From Terriglobia bacterium (lineage in GTDB: Bacteria; Acidobacteriota; Terriglobia; Terriglobales; Acidobacteriaceae): a stretch of 50,477 nt of DNA. The notes below the pieces were generated by a model. It did not search any database and was not told where the DNA came from. It was given only the letters and a program-made list of their open reading frames with translations. The stretch spans positions 1 to 50,477 of the forward strand of contig JAVUPY010000079.1 in the NCBI GenBank assembly GCA_032252755.1, in the 5' to 3' direction. Shown piece after piece: positions 30,258 to 39,008 of the stretch (within the stretch, counting starts at the first letter, position 1; every line of letters begins with the position of its first letter). The translations under genes and the position numbers were made by a program.

Positions 30258-33071
30258 TTGCCAGCTCGCACGAAATCCCCGAAACCCGCTGAATCCGCGC
30301 CTTCCGAGAACAAAGCGCCCGTCGCGCACCCGCCCAAGCTGCCGCCCGACACCGGCAAAGGTCGCATCTTCCTCATCGATTCCATGTCGTTCATCTTCCG
30401 CGCCTACCACGCCATGGCGCGGCAGCGGCCCATGTCCACCAAGACCGGCATTCCCACCAGCGCGACTTATGTCTTCGTGAACATGCTCAACAAGCTGCGG
30501 AACGACTTCGCGCCCGAGTACATCTGCGCCGTCTTCGATCTCTCCGGCCCGACCTTCCGCGACCAGCAGGCCGCGGCCATGAAGTTGAAGAAGTTCGACA
30601 AGGATGCCGGTGCTTACGTCGATGTCGCCTATCAAGGCTACAAGGCCAACCGCTCGGCGATGCCCGAAGACCTCGCCCAGCAGATCCCCTATATCCGCCG
30701 CGCCCTCGACATCTACCGTATTCCGATCCTCGCCATGGAAGGTTTTGAGGCCGACGACGTCATCGGGACCCTGGCCCGTGAGGCGGCCGAGCGGAAGTAT
30801 CCCGTCTATGTCGTCTCCAGCGACAAGGACATGCTGCAGCTCGTCAACGACCAAGTCTGCGTCCTCAATCCGCCCAAAGATAACCTGATCTGCGACGCCG
30901 CGAAAGTCGAGGAGATCCTCGGCGTCCCACCCGAGCGCGTCATCGATGTAATGGCTCTGCGTGGTGACTCTATCGACAACATCCCCGGCGCTCCCGGCAT
31001 CGGCGACAAGGGGTCCGTCGAGTTGATTCAGCGCTTCGGTTCACTGCAGAACCTGCTCGACCACTCCGACGAGGTCGAACGCAAGACTTACCGCGAGTCT
31101 CTGCAACACAACCGCGAAGCGATTTTGCTCAGCCGCGACCTGGTGACGATCGACCAGAACGTCCCCATCGAATTCGAACCAGAGAGGATGAAAGCTCAAC
31201 CACCCGATGTCGCAGGCGCGCGGCAGCTCTTCACCGAGCTTGAATTCAACACCCTCGTGCAGGAGTTCCTGGGAGAGGGAGACGAAGTCGGCGAAACCGA
31301 TTACCGGGAAATCAAGTCCACAACCGAACTCGAGAAGTTCCTCAAGGCTCGCCCGGTTGAAGCGGCCTTGGCCATCGCGGTCGACGCATCCTTGTCTGAG
31401 ACAACTGAAGCCGAAGAACCCGATACGGAGGAGGATTCCACCCAGGGCAGCCTTGCCCTCGACACCCTGCCGCCCGCCACCCAAATCGGCCCGGAATCCA
31501 TCGCATTCGCATACAGAAAAGCCAGCGCCGCGATCATTTCTCTCCGCGACGACAAGCTTCGTGACATCGTGCGCAAGACGCTCGCCGATCCGAAGCTCAC
31601 GAAAGCCGTCCACGACCTCAAATCTGCCATGCACGCGCTGCAACCCGCCGGGATGTCGATCGAATGTCTAGAGCACGACACCATGCTCTACGCCTATCTG
31701 CTCGACCCGACGTACACGACCTACACACTCAAAGACCTCGCTCTCCGCCGCCTGAGCCTGAAACTGAGCGGCTCGCTGGCCGAGGCCGCGGACATGGTTT
31801 CGCGCCTCGCCGCCGATCTTTCGAAAGAAGTCGACGCCCGCAACCTTCGAAAGACCTACGAGCAGATCGACCATCCGCTGGTCCCTGTGCTCGCCCGCAT
31901 GGAAGACGCCGGCATCAAGATCGATTGCGACGTCCTCGCCGCTATGTCCGAGCGTCTCGAACGCGAGTGCCACGCGAAAGCCCGTGAGATCTACGCGAAA
32001 TCCGGACACAATTTCAACATCAACTCGCCCAAGCAACTCGGCGACGTGCTTTTCAACAAGCTGAACCTGCCCAGGCCCGTCAAGTACGGCAAGGGCAAGA
32101 CGATTTCCACTGCGGTCGACGTTCTCGAGGGACTCGCCAGCGAGCACGAAGTCCCGCGCCTCGTGCTCGACTACCGCCAGCTCTCGAAGTTGAAATCAAC
32201 CTACGTCGATGCGCTCCCGGCGCTGTGCCGTGCCGACTCCGGCCGTCTTCACACGCAGCTGAACCAGGCCGCCACTTCGACCGGACGCATCTCGTCCACG
32301 AATCCGAACCTGCAGAACATCCCGGTTCGTACTGAAATCGGCCGCGAGATCCGCGCCGCCTTCATCGCCGAAAAGGGCAATGTTTTGCTTTCCGTAGACT
32401 ATTCGCAGATCGAGTTGCGCCTCATGGCGCACTTCTCCGAAGACCCGCTACTGACCAAAGCATTCCTCAGTGGCGGAGACGTGCACAAAGCCACTGCGGC
32501 GGAACTATTCGGTGTTCCCGTCGATGAGGTCACAAGTGAGCAGCGCGCAGCCGCCAAAACCGTGAACTTTGCCACCATCTATGGGCAGCGCGAGTTCTCG
32601 CTCGGACAGCAACTGGGCATCTCCACCGCGGAAGCCAAGCAGTTCATCGCCGCTTATTTCGAGAAGTATTCCGGCGTGCGCCGCTTTATCGACCGTACCC
32701 TCGAGGAGGCCCGCCGCGACGGCCTCGTGCGGACGCTCTTCGGCCGAGTCCGCCCTTTGCCCGACATCAACAGCAAGAATTTCAACCTCCGAGGCTTTGC
32801 CGAACGCACGGCTGTTAACACGCCGCTGCAGGGAACCGCCGCCGATCTCATTAAGCTCGCCATGATCCGCATCGACCGCGATCTGACCGACCGCAAGCTG
32901 CGAACCCGCATGTTGCTTCAGGTTCACGACGAGCTTGTCTTTGAGGTCCCGAACGAAGAAATTGAAGAAGTCCGCGCGCTCGTTCAGGATCGGATGGAGA
33001 AGGTCTGGGAACTCCGTGTCCCCCTGGTCGCCGAAGCCGGCGTGGGATCCAACTGGCGCGATTTGGATTAA
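30258..33071 (+). CDS. polA: DNA polymerase I
   Basis: 937 residues; fills gaps and removes RNA primers during replication and repair. After a ~35-residue Lys/Pro-rich tail come the 5' nuclease domain (FLIDSMSFIFRAYHAM, ADDVIGTLA, VSSDKDMLQL, GAPGIGDKGS), a 3'-5' exonuclease-like domain (~340-540), and the polymerase domain with motif A VDYSQIELR (Asp714), motif B around AKTVNFATIYG, and motif C VHDE (889-892). The exonuclease acidic residues appear lost (FDTET-type motif reads VDASLS), so proofreading is probably absent. The O-helix reads NFATIYG where NFGxxYG is usual. The start is TTG 30258, since no ATG precedes the first nuclease strand; only a weak AGG lies upstream. Confidence 0.95.
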   Translation: MPARTKSPKPAESAPSENKAPVAHPPKLPPDTGKGRIFLIDSMSFIFRAYHAMARQRPMSTKTGIPTSATYVFVNMLNKLRNDFAPEYICAVFDLSGPTFRDQQAAAMKLKKFDKDAGAYVDVAYQGYKANRSAMPEDLAQQIPYIRRALDIYRIPILAMEGFEADDVIGTLAREAAERKYPVYVVSSDKDMLQLVNDQVCVLNPPKDNLICDAAKVEEILGVPPERVIDVMALRGDSIDNIPGAPGIGDKGSVELIQRFGSLQNLLDHSDEVERKTYRESLQHNREAILLSRDLVTIDQNVPIEFEPERMKAQPPDVAGARQLFTELEFNTLVQEFLGEGDEVGETDYREIKSTTELEKFLKARPVEAALAIAVDASLSETTEAEEPDTEEDSTQGSLALDTLPPATQIGPESIAFAYRKASAAIISLRDDKLRDIVRKTLADPKLTKAVHDLKSAMHALQPAGMSIECLEHDTMLYAYLLDPTYTTYTLKDLALRRLSLKLSGSLAEAADMVSRLAADLSKEVDARNLRKTYEQIDHPLVPVLARMEDAGIKIDCDVLAAMSERLERECHAKAREIYAKSGHNFNINSPKQLGDVLFNKLNLPRPVKYGKGKTISTAVDVLEGLASEHEVPRLVLDYRQLSKLKSTYVDALPALCRADSGRLHTQLNQAATSTGRISSTNPNLQNIPVRTEIGREIRAAFIAEKGNVLLSVDYSQIELRLMAHFSEDPLLTKAFLSGGDVHKATAAELFGVPVDEVTSEQRAAAKTVNFATIYGQREFSLGQQLGISTAEAKQFIAAYFEKYSGVRRFIDRTLEEARRDGLVRTLFGRVRPLPDINSKNFNLRGFAERTAVNTPLQGTAADLIKLAMIRIDRDLTDRKLRTRMLLQVHDELVFEVPNEEIEEVRALVQDRMEKVWELRVPLVAEAGVGSNWRDLD

Positions 33072-33121
33072 GGTGAAGCGCCTGTGCCTCGCCGGCCAAG
33101 GCGGGTTACCTGGGCTCTTCC

Positions 33122-33439
33122 TTAGTGTCCTTCGTGGTTAGTCTTCTTATCCCGCAGCGCCGCTTCCATCAGCTCTCGTCTTTCCTGTGCGGTTCTCATC
33201 CCTCTTATTCGCCACAACCGGCGCAGAAACACCTTCCACACAAACCAAATCAAAACCAGCGGGATTCCGATAACGAAAAACAGTCCGGCGACTGTTTGCG
33301 CCACCCCGAAGTAAATCGCCAGAGCGACTATAGTCACACCTGCAACAAACACCGCTATCGCGGCACCAACCGTCATCCGGGGTGCTTCTTCGGAGCTCTC
33401 TTCCGCTTCAACTTCCGGAATCTCCGGATCCTCGTCCAT
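33122..33439 (-). CDS. Small two-helix membrane protein downstream of glmM
   Basis: 105 residues, not recognised. Acidic N-terminus (MDEDPEIPEVEAEESSEEAP), two hydrophobic helices (VGAAIAVFVAGVTIVALAIYF; VAGLFFVIGIPLVLIWFVW), then a basic cytoplasmic tail (RRLWRIRGMRTAQERRELM). It starts 3 bases after the glmM stop, so it belongs to the cdaA operon. Its last codons and stop are formed by a sequence (AACCACGAAGGACACTAAGG on the minus strand) that resembles a repeat I have seen in many bacterial genomes, so the original C-terminus may have been altered. Confidence 0.72.
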   Translation of the reverse strand: MDEDPEIPEVEAEESSEEAPRMTVGAAIAVFVAGVTIVALAIYFGVAQTVAGLFFVIGIPLVLIWFVWKVFLRRLWRIRGMRTAQERRELMEAALRDKKTNHEGH

Positions 33440-33441
33440 CT

Positions 33442-34836
33442 CTACGCGCCAATTTCCCGCTGCAACGCGCCCGCGATCGCTTCAACGTGCTTCTTGGTTA
33501 ACGATTCGCTCTCCGCTTCCACCATCACGCGCGCCAGCTTCTCGGTGCCCGAGTAACGCACGACGACTCGGCCATTGCCATCGAGGTCCGCTTCCGCCGC
33601 GTGAATAGCCTCGATCACCCGCGGCAACTGTTCCATCGGCAACTTTTCGCGAACCTTCACATTCCGAATCAACTGCGGGAACTCCTTAAGATCAGCAACC
33701 AGCTCAGCCAAAGTTCTTCCCGAGCGCGCTATAATGTCGAGCACCCGCAGAGCCGTCAACAGTCCATCCCCCGTCGTCGACTCGCCATCCATGAACAGGA
33801 TGTGCCCCGACTGTTCGCCGCCGAGCATCGCGCCTGTTTTCAGCATCTGCTCCAGCACATACTTGTCGCCCACGTTCGCACGCAGCATCTGAACACCTTC
33901 GCCGCGCAGCGCCTTCTCCAACCCCATGTTCGACATCGTCGTAGCCACAACCGTGTCGCCCTTTAGTCGACCGTGCTTCTTCATATCGCGAGCAGACATC
34001 AGCATCACCGCATCGCCATTCACCACGCGCCCATTGGCGTCGCTGAACAGCGCGCGATCGGCATCGCCGTCAAACGTGATGCCCAGCGAATAATGTCCAT
34101 TTGCTGCCGCTACTTGCCTGGCCACGTGCTCCGGATGCAGAGCCCCGCACCCGTCATTGATATTCTGCCCATTCGGATGCACATTCAGATACTCGCCCTC
34201 GACGCCACAGATCCGGAACAATTCAGGTGCGACCGAAGTTGCCGCGCCATTCGCACAGTCCACCAGCACCCGCATACCGCGCAGTCCAGCCCTCTCGACA
34301 TTCGTGCTCAGCCACTGCACGTAGTCGTCGCGCAACGTCGCCTCGCCCGGCAGAACGTCATGGCTGTCTTTCGTAGGCTCACCGTGAGAACCAGCCAGTT
34401 CCGCCAGATGTGAAAAAATCTCCGTCTCGATCTCGTGCTCGATCGCGTCAGGCAGCTTCATCCCATCCGGCCCAAACAGCTTGATCCCGTTATCGCGCCA
34501 GGGGTTATGCGACGCCGACACCACGATTCCCGCCGCGAATCCATTCGTGCGCGCCAGGTACGCGACTCCCGGCGTCGTGAGCACACCCGCGCTGGCAAAC
34601 GCAATGCCGCTCTCCATCAGTCCACGCGCCAGCGTTTCGGAAATCCACGCGCTCGACTCCCGCGTGTCCTGGCCAAAAACAACGCGCGCATTGGCATTGC
34701 TTCGTTTCAGTCGCGCGCCCAACGCGCGCCCAATCGCAAAAACCGTCGCTGGGTTGAGCGGATACTCTCCGGCAATGCCGCGGATACCGTCAGTACCGAA
34801 AAGTTGGCGGGCAGCTTGCATACCTGGACTGGTCAA
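33442..34836 (-). CDS. glmM: Phosphoglucosamine mutase
   Basis: 464 residues. Interconverts glucosamine-6-P and glucosamine-1-P, feeding UDP-GlcNAc for peptidoglycan and LPS. Motifs: FGTDGIRG near the N-terminus, the phosphoserine loop ASHNP (catalytic Ser109), metal loop DGDADR, sugar-binding GGEQSGH and phosphate-binding RYSGTE. The start is TTG 34836: AGGAG lies eight bases upstream inside the end of cdaR, and the TTG directly follows the cdaR stop; ATG 34821 has a poorer site. Gene order cdaA-cdaR-glmM is the conserved c-di-AMP operon, and GlmM is known to bind and inhibit CdaA in Firmicutes. Confidence 0.96.
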   Translation of the reverse strand: MTSPGMQAARQLFGTDGIRGIAGEYPLNPATVFAIGRALGARLKRSNANARVVFGQDTRESSAWISETLARGLMESGIAFASAGVLTTPGVAYLARTNGFAAGIVVSASHNPWRDNGIKLFGPDGMKLPDAIEHEIETEIFSHLAELAGSHGEPTKDSHDVLPGEATLRDDYVQWLSTNVERAGLRGMRVLVDCANGAATSVAPELFRICGVEGEYLNVHPNGQNINDGCGALHPEHVARQVAAANGHYSLGITFDGDADRALFSDANGRVVNGDAVMLMSARDMKKHGRLKGDTVVATTMSNMGLEKALRGEGVQMLRANVGDKYVLEQMLKTGAMLGGEQSGHILFMDGESTTGDGLLTALRVLDIIARSGRTLAELVADLKEFPQLIRNVKVREKLPMEQLPRVIEAIHAAEADLDGNGRVVVRYSGTEKLARVMVEAESESLTKKHVEAIAGALQREIGA

Positions 34837-35535
34837 CTACGGAGCTCCTGGAGTTGCAGAGTTTTTGTCTGGGACAGGGGAAGTCTTTTCCGTGATAACC
34901 GTGACCCGCACTGGCGCGGGTTTCACCAGTCGCACCAGCGGGTCGGGGATATACACATTCGTTGTGAAACTCGCGCGGCCCATCACTCCCGTTGCGTCCA
35001 CCGGGTCGGTGATGGCGTTCTCAATCATATTCACTCGTTGTTCCGGCCCCACGATCTCGACCCGTGATGGTTCCACCTGCGCGCCGACCAGCCGATACCC
35101 GGATGCAAAGCTTCCCGTCACCCGCGGCCTGACCTCTACTTCCTTGTGAGCGCTGTAGTCAAAGCTGATCCGGAGATGCGAAGGCACCACCTGCACCACG
35201 TCAGCCTCGCCAGGCAGGTGAATCTGCTGCGCGGTCAGGTCAAACGTCTTTTCTCCCGGTTTCACGCCAGTTAAATCAATGATCGGATGGATCTCTTCCG
35301 GTCGTAGCTGACGAATCACGCGGGCCGGGCCACGCACGCGAATCTGCGCCTCCGGAATCACCTCGCTGCTCACCACCAGGTTGTTGGGGATGTTGTGCAG
35401 TTCGATCGGCACGTTGATCGCAATTTCCGCCACCGGGTCGTCCGCCACGCTATACCACAATCCGAACGCGATGAGCAGCGCCAGAAACTTCAGCCCGAAA
35501 TTGTGCAGAACGTATTTCTGGAGGAATCGTCTCAC
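34837..35535 (-). CDS. cdaR: YbbR-domain protein, CdaR-type regulator of diadenylate cyclase
   Basis: 232 residues: an N-terminal transmembrane helix (NFGLKFLALLIAFGLWYSVAD) and extracytoplasmic YbbR-type repeats (INVPIELHNIPNNLVVSSEVI, IRVRGPARVI; then VRPRVTGSFASGYRLVGAQV, VEIVGPE). In Firmicutes CdaR modulates CdaA activity from outside the membrane. The start is GTG 35535, overlapping the cdaA stop (GTGA), and the stop touches the glmM start, so the three genes are tightly coupled. Only about two repeats are present, fewer than in Bacillus. Confidence 0.9.
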   Translation of the reverse strand: MRRFLQKYVLHNFGLKFLALLIAFGLWYSVADDPVAEIAINVPIELHNIPNNLVVSSEVIPEAQIRVRGPARVIRQLRPEEIHPIIDLTGVKPGEKTFDLTAQQIHLPGEADVVQVVPSHLRISFDYSAHKEVEVRPRVTGSFASGYRLVGAQVEPSRVEIVGPEQRVNMIENAITDPVDATGVMGRASFTTNVYIPDPLVRLVKPAPVRVTVITEKTSPVPDKNSATPGAP

Positions 35536-36449
35536 GCGCGCTCATCCTCCCTCTCATCACCGTCGTCGCCTGCCAATGTGGCACGTTGTGCGGCCGAACT
35601 CGCATCTGCCGGCCCTTCAATATCGGCCAGGTCGGCAGTCGTATTCGCGATCGAGGTCGGCATCGCCGGCTTCGGAACATACCGCCGCAGCAACTCCGCC
35701 AGGCGCTCCCGCAAGCGCTCAGGCGTAATATCGCGCTCCACGTTTCCGCCTACCGCCAGGCTGATGGCGCCGCTCTCTTCAGAAACAATGACCGAGATCG
35801 CGTCTGTCTCTTCCGTAACCCCGATCCCCGCGCGGTGTCGCGTTCCAAGCTGGGTCGAAAGCAGGGGATTCATCGACAGCGGCAGGAAGCACGCCGCCGC
35901 GGCAATCCGGTCCCGCCGAATGATCACCGCACCATCATGCAGCGGCGCGCTCGGCCGAAAGATGGTCGCCAGCAGGTCGTAGGAAAGTTGCGCATCCAGC
36001 GGAACTCCGCTTTCAATGTAGGTGCGCAACCCGATCTCGCGCTCGATCACAATCAGCGCGCCCGTCTGATTCTGCGAGAACAGGTTCGCCGCCAGGACAA
36101 TATCGTCGTACGAGTCCATCCCGTTCGCCGATTGCATCCGCGAGAACGTCAGCTTGCGTCCGAGTCGTGCCAGGGCATGCCGAATCTCAGCCTGGAACAC
36201 CACAATCAACGCAAAAATCGCGTACGGAACGACGTTCGTGACCAGCCAATCCACCGTGCGCAGTCCGAGTAGATGCGACACGTAAAACGCAATCACCAAC
36301 GTGCCAACCCCGAGCAGCATGGGAGCTGCACGTGTCCCGCGAATCAGCAACAAAAATTGATAGATCAGGAATGCCACAACCAGGATATCGAGTGTCGCGT
36401 TGAGCGAAAACTGTGGAAACATCCGCGAAATTTGCTCGAGTCCGGTCAT
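35532..36449 (-). CDS. cdaA: Diadenylate cyclase
   Basis: 305 residues; makes c-di-AMP from two ATP. Three N-terminal transmembrane helices (LDILVVAFLIYQFLLLI, MLLGVGTLVIAFYVSHLL, VTNVVPYAIFALIVVF) are followed by the DisA_N catalytic domain with DGA at 172-174 (LHDGAVII) and GTRHRAG at 202-208, both needed for cyclisation. The last ~60 residues are a disordered, acidic extension (ADIEGPADASSAAQ...) absent from Bacillus CdaA. First gene of the cdaA-cdaR-glmM operon; the promoter must lie in 36450-36665 but is not clear. Confidence 0.95.
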   Translation of the reverse strand: MTGLEQISRMFPQFSLNATLDILVVAFLIYQFLLLIRGTRAAPMLLGVGTLVIAFYVSHLLGLRTVDWLVTNVVPYAIFALIVVFQAEIRHALARLGRKLTFSRMQSANGMDSYDDIVLAANLFSQNQTGALIVIEREIGLRTYIESGVPLDAQLSYDLLATIFRPSAPLHDGAVIIRRDRIAAAACFLPLSMNPLLSTQLGTRHRAGIGVTEETDAISVIVSEESGAISLAVGGNVERDITPERLRERLAELLRRYVPKPAMPTSIANTTADLADIEGPADASSAAQRATLAGDDGDEREDERA

Positions 36450-36605
36450 GAAAATATGGCGATTACATCATGATGACGATAACTCCACCTTAATCATTGT
36501 AATCCAGCCCACAAAGCACTTTTGGAAGGATTATTGCCAGGGTGAACAGCAGCGAATAATCTCCCCAAACGAGTCCATGGGTCGGCTGCAATGGGCCCAA
36601 ATGCA

Positions 36606-36645
36606 AGCTTTGGAGGCTGGGGGCAGCCCCGGCTCCTCCCAAGCT
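36606..36645 (-). terminator. Hairpin after DUF2905 gene, possible terminator
   Basis: Interrupted stem AGCTT/AAGCT, GGAGG/CCTCC, GGGG/CCCC around a short loop. On the minus strand it follows the DUF2905 stop by ~20 bases. No U tract, so it could instead be an mRNA stabiliser. Confidence 0.35.
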
Positions 36646-36665
36646 CAGCAGCAACAACGGCCAAG

Positions 36666-36896
36666 CTATTTTCTGATCGCCCCGATGATCCAGAACAAGA
36701 CGCTGAGAAGGATGCTCACCAGCACGCACGTCGCCAGGGGGAAATAGAACGACCCGTTTCCGCTCTTACTGCGCCAGGAAAAGTCTCCGGGCAGTCGCCC
36801 CAGAGGCAGGTTCAACTTGGCGGCGCCGAGCAGCAGCGCGCCGATCAGCACCACGAACACTCCCATCCCGATCAGCGCCTTCCCCAAATCACTCAT
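36666..36896 (-). CDS. DUF2905 family small membrane protein
   Basis: 76 residues with two transmembrane helices (LIGMGVFVVLIGALLLGAAKL; FPLATCVLVSILLSVLFWII) joined by the LGRLPGDFSW motif that marks DUF2905. Function unknown across the family. Divergent from xseA with a 72-base shared promoter region, and 217 bases upstream of cdaA on the same strand. Confidence 0.88.
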   Translation of the reverse strand: MSDLGKALIGMGVFVVLIGALLLGAAKLNLPLGRLPGDFSWRSKSGNGSFYFPLATCVLVSILLSVLFWIIGAIRK

Positions 36897-36968
36897 GCCT
36901 GTATTTTAGTCGGGTTCCACTCTTTCTGAGCCGCTGATTTCCACTCCTGCCTTTGCTACACTCGCCTC

Positions 36969-38351
36969 GTGGGCGATCCCTCACAACTGGGCCTCAACTT
37001 CCAGGCTACCCCGCCTCAGCGAAAGCTCTGGAAGGTGGGCGAACTCGTCTCCAGCGTGCGCACCGCGCTTGAGCGGAGCTTCTCCGACGTCTGGGTGCAG
37101 GGCGAAATTTCCAACTTCAAACCCGCCGAGAGCGGGCACCTCTACTTCACCCTGAAGGACGGTGACGCCCAGTTACGAGTCGTGATGTGGCGGACGACCG
37201 CGCGCCTGCTTCGCTTCAAGCCTGAGAACGGCATGAGCGTGACCGCTCGCGGCCGCGTCACCCTCTACGAAGTCCGCGGCGAACTTCAACTCCAGGCCGA
37301 GTACCTGGAACCCCAAGGCGCCGGTGCGCTCCAAGTCGCCTTCGAGCAACTCAAAGCCAAGCTCGCCGCCGAAGGCCTCTTCGGCCAGGAGCGCAAGAAG
37401 CCTCTACCAACACTGCCGCGGACTATCGGCATCGTCACTTCGCCTCGCGGTGCCGCCGTCCAGGACATGCTCAACATCCTGCGCCGCCGCCATGAGAGCG
37501 TTCATATCATCATCTTTCCCGCGCAGGTACAAGGCGAATCCGCCCCGGGCGAAATCTCCGCTGGCGTACGTTTTTTCAACTCCTCGCGCATGGTCGACGT
37601 CATCATCGTCGCCCGCGGCGGCGGCTCCGTCGAAGATCTTTGGGCCTTTAACGATGAAGCCCTCGCGCGAACCATTGCCGGCAGCAGTCTGCCCGTCATC
37701 TCCGCCGTGGGTCACGAAACCGATTTCACCATCTGCGACTTCGTCGCCGACCTTCGTGCCCCAACCCCTTCAGCCGCCGCCGAACTGGTCATCCAGTCGA
37801 AGCACGAACTGGGCGACCGAGTCGAGAATCTTCGCACACGCGCCGCCCGAGCCGTGCGCTACCAGTTGCTCGTCTCACGCAATGCCCTCACTGCCCTGGC
37901 GCAACAGGGAACCTTCGCCCGCATGCGCGACCTCATCGCCCGTCGCGGCCAGCGCGTAGACGAGTTGGTCTTCCGTCTTGCCGAAGCCCAGCGCCGCCAC
38001 CTCCGCAACTATCATCGCCGCCTCGACAGCGCCTCCGCCCGGGTCCGAGCCCACGATCTCCGCGCCAAGCTCGTCGCCATGCGCCGCGACGTCGAAGCTC
38101 GTACCGGCGCCCTCACCGCAGTCACACGCAACGTCCTGCTCCAGCACCACGCCCGCCTAGACCGCCTCGCCGCCCAACTCGGGGCACTCTCGCCCGTCGC
38201 CATCCTCGACCGTGGCTACGCCCTCGTCTTCGACGCATCTGGAAAGTTGGTCAAGAACGCCGGCCAGCTCTCGCCGGGAGAATCCGTACGCACTCGCGTC
38301 GCCAACGGGGAATTCACCGCCAAGGTGGAAGAGGTCAAACCGTCCTCTTAG
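36969..38351 (+). CDS. xseA: Exodeoxyribonuclease VII large subunit
   Basis: 460 residues. Large subunit of the single-strand exonuclease VII. An N-terminal OB-fold (VWVQGEISNFKPAESGHLYFTLKD) precedes the catalytic domain (GIVTSPRGAAVQDMLNIL, VIIVARGGGSVEDLWAFNDE, PVISAVGHETDFTICDFVAD, LRAPTPSAAAE) and long coiled-coil helices, ending in the LDRGYAL segment. The start is GTG 36969. The small subunit gene xseB, often adjacent, is not found next to it; the following DNA is intergenic up to the cold-shock gene. Confidence 0.95.
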   Translation: MGDPSQLGLNFQATPPQRKLWKVGELVSSVRTALERSFSDVWVQGEISNFKPAESGHLYFTLKDGDAQLRVVMWRTTARLLRFKPENGMSVTARGRVTLYEVRGELQLQAEYLEPQGAGALQVAFEQLKAKLAAEGLFGQERKKPLPTLPRTIGIVTSPRGAAVQDMLNILRRRHESVHIIIFPAQVQGESAPGEISAGVRFFNSSRMVDVIIVARGGGSVEDLWAFNDEALARTIAGSSLPVISAVGHETDFTICDFVADLRAPTPSAAAELVIQSKHELGDRVENLRTRAARAVRYQLLVSRNALTALAQQGTFARMRDLIARRGQRVDELVFRLAEAQRRHLRNYHRRLDSASARVRAHDLRAKLVAMRRDVEARTGALTAVTRNVLLQHHARLDRLAAQLGALSPVAILDRGYALVFDASGKLVKNAGQLSPGESVRTRVANGEFTAKVEEVKPSS

Positions 38352-38364
38352 ATTGTTGGCCGCC

Positions 38365-38380
38365 GTCATCCTGAGCGGAG
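38365..38380. repeat. GTCATCCTGAGC-type repeat, copy 1
   Basis: GTCATCCTGAGCGGAG here and GTCATCCCGAGCGTAG at 49990-50005 share 14 of 16 bases. Sequences of the form GTCATCCTGAGC(G) with nearby inverted GTCGAA motifs are common intergenic elements in Acidobacteriota genomes. Confidence 0.5.
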
Positions 38381-38484
38381 CCGCGATCGGCTTTTTCACG
38401 CGCGGTAGTCGAACGACCCGCATTTCTCGGATGGCAGAGTCACTCGATATGTGCTGTGGCGCAATGTCATGTCTTTCATTCCCC

Positions 38485-38515
38485 AAAAAGCGAAGGGGCA
38501 GCTTTCGCTGCCCCT
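38485..38515 (-). terminator. Rho-independent terminator of cold-shock gene
   Basis: On the minus strand: 9-bp stem AGGGGCAGC/GCTGCCCCT capped by a GAAA tetraloop, followed by TCGCTTTTT. Located ~20 bases after the stop. Confidence 0.9.
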
Positions 38516-38536
38516 CAACGGTGATGAGAAATTTTG

Positions 38537-38737
38537 CTACAGAGCCTGGACGTTGGTGGCCTGCAGACCCTTAGGGCCTTTCTCAACGGTGAACGACACC
38601 GCCTGGCCTTCCTTCAGCGAACGGAAACCATTCGACTGGATGGCCGAAAAGTGGACAAACACATCTTCACCGCTCTGACGGCTGATAAAGCCGTAACCCT
38701 TGGCGTCATTGAACCACTTCACTGTTCCTTGTTCCAT
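38537..38737 (-). CDS. Cold-shock domain protein
   Basis: 66 residues, a single OB-fold RNA chaperone. RNP1 KGYGFI (13-18) and RNP2 VFVHF (26-30) are intact, with [13 protein letters not shown] at the start. ATG 38737 is the family start; GAAGGA lies ~12 bases upstream. The leader is about 108 nt if the TATAAT at 38853-38858 is the -10 box, in line with the long leaders of cold-shock genes. Confidence 0.96.
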   Translation of the reverse strand: MEQGTVKWFNDAKGYGFISRQSGEDVFVHFSAIQSNGFRSLKEGQAVSFTVEKGPKGLQATNVQAL

Positions 38738-38852
38738 GGTGTTACAAAGTCCTTCTTTTTTGGTGTAGCGAGTGAATCGGAAGGTACTGAAGGCAGGAAC
38801 TTGCTGGGGATGCAGCACTGCTTACAAACCGTCCAGACTCCAACGCGAGCAC

Positions 38853-38858
38853 ATTATA
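38853..38858 (-). promoter_or_regulatory. Putative -10 box of cold-shock gene
   Basis: Perfect TATAAT on the minus strand, ~115 bases upstream of the ATG. The -35 region is poor, so the call rests on the -10 and position. Confidence 0.4.
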
Positions 38859-39008
38859 AGTCAAGTTGCTAAGAAATCTGGAGTAGATTTATGAGATATG
38901 CCCTTTAGTTTGTCTAACTTAGACCGCCCCGTGCCCGCCGGCTAAATGTAAGTAGAAGAAAACAAAGACTCTGCACCCTTCGCTCGAATCGGGCAATCTA
39001 ACCCGGTG

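Noticed and set aside
38352-38536. xseB (exonuclease VII small subunit) after xseA
   Set aside because: No reading frame of 60-90 codons with the XseB pattern lies after xseA or nearby on either strand; the region holds only a repeat and the cold-shock terminator.
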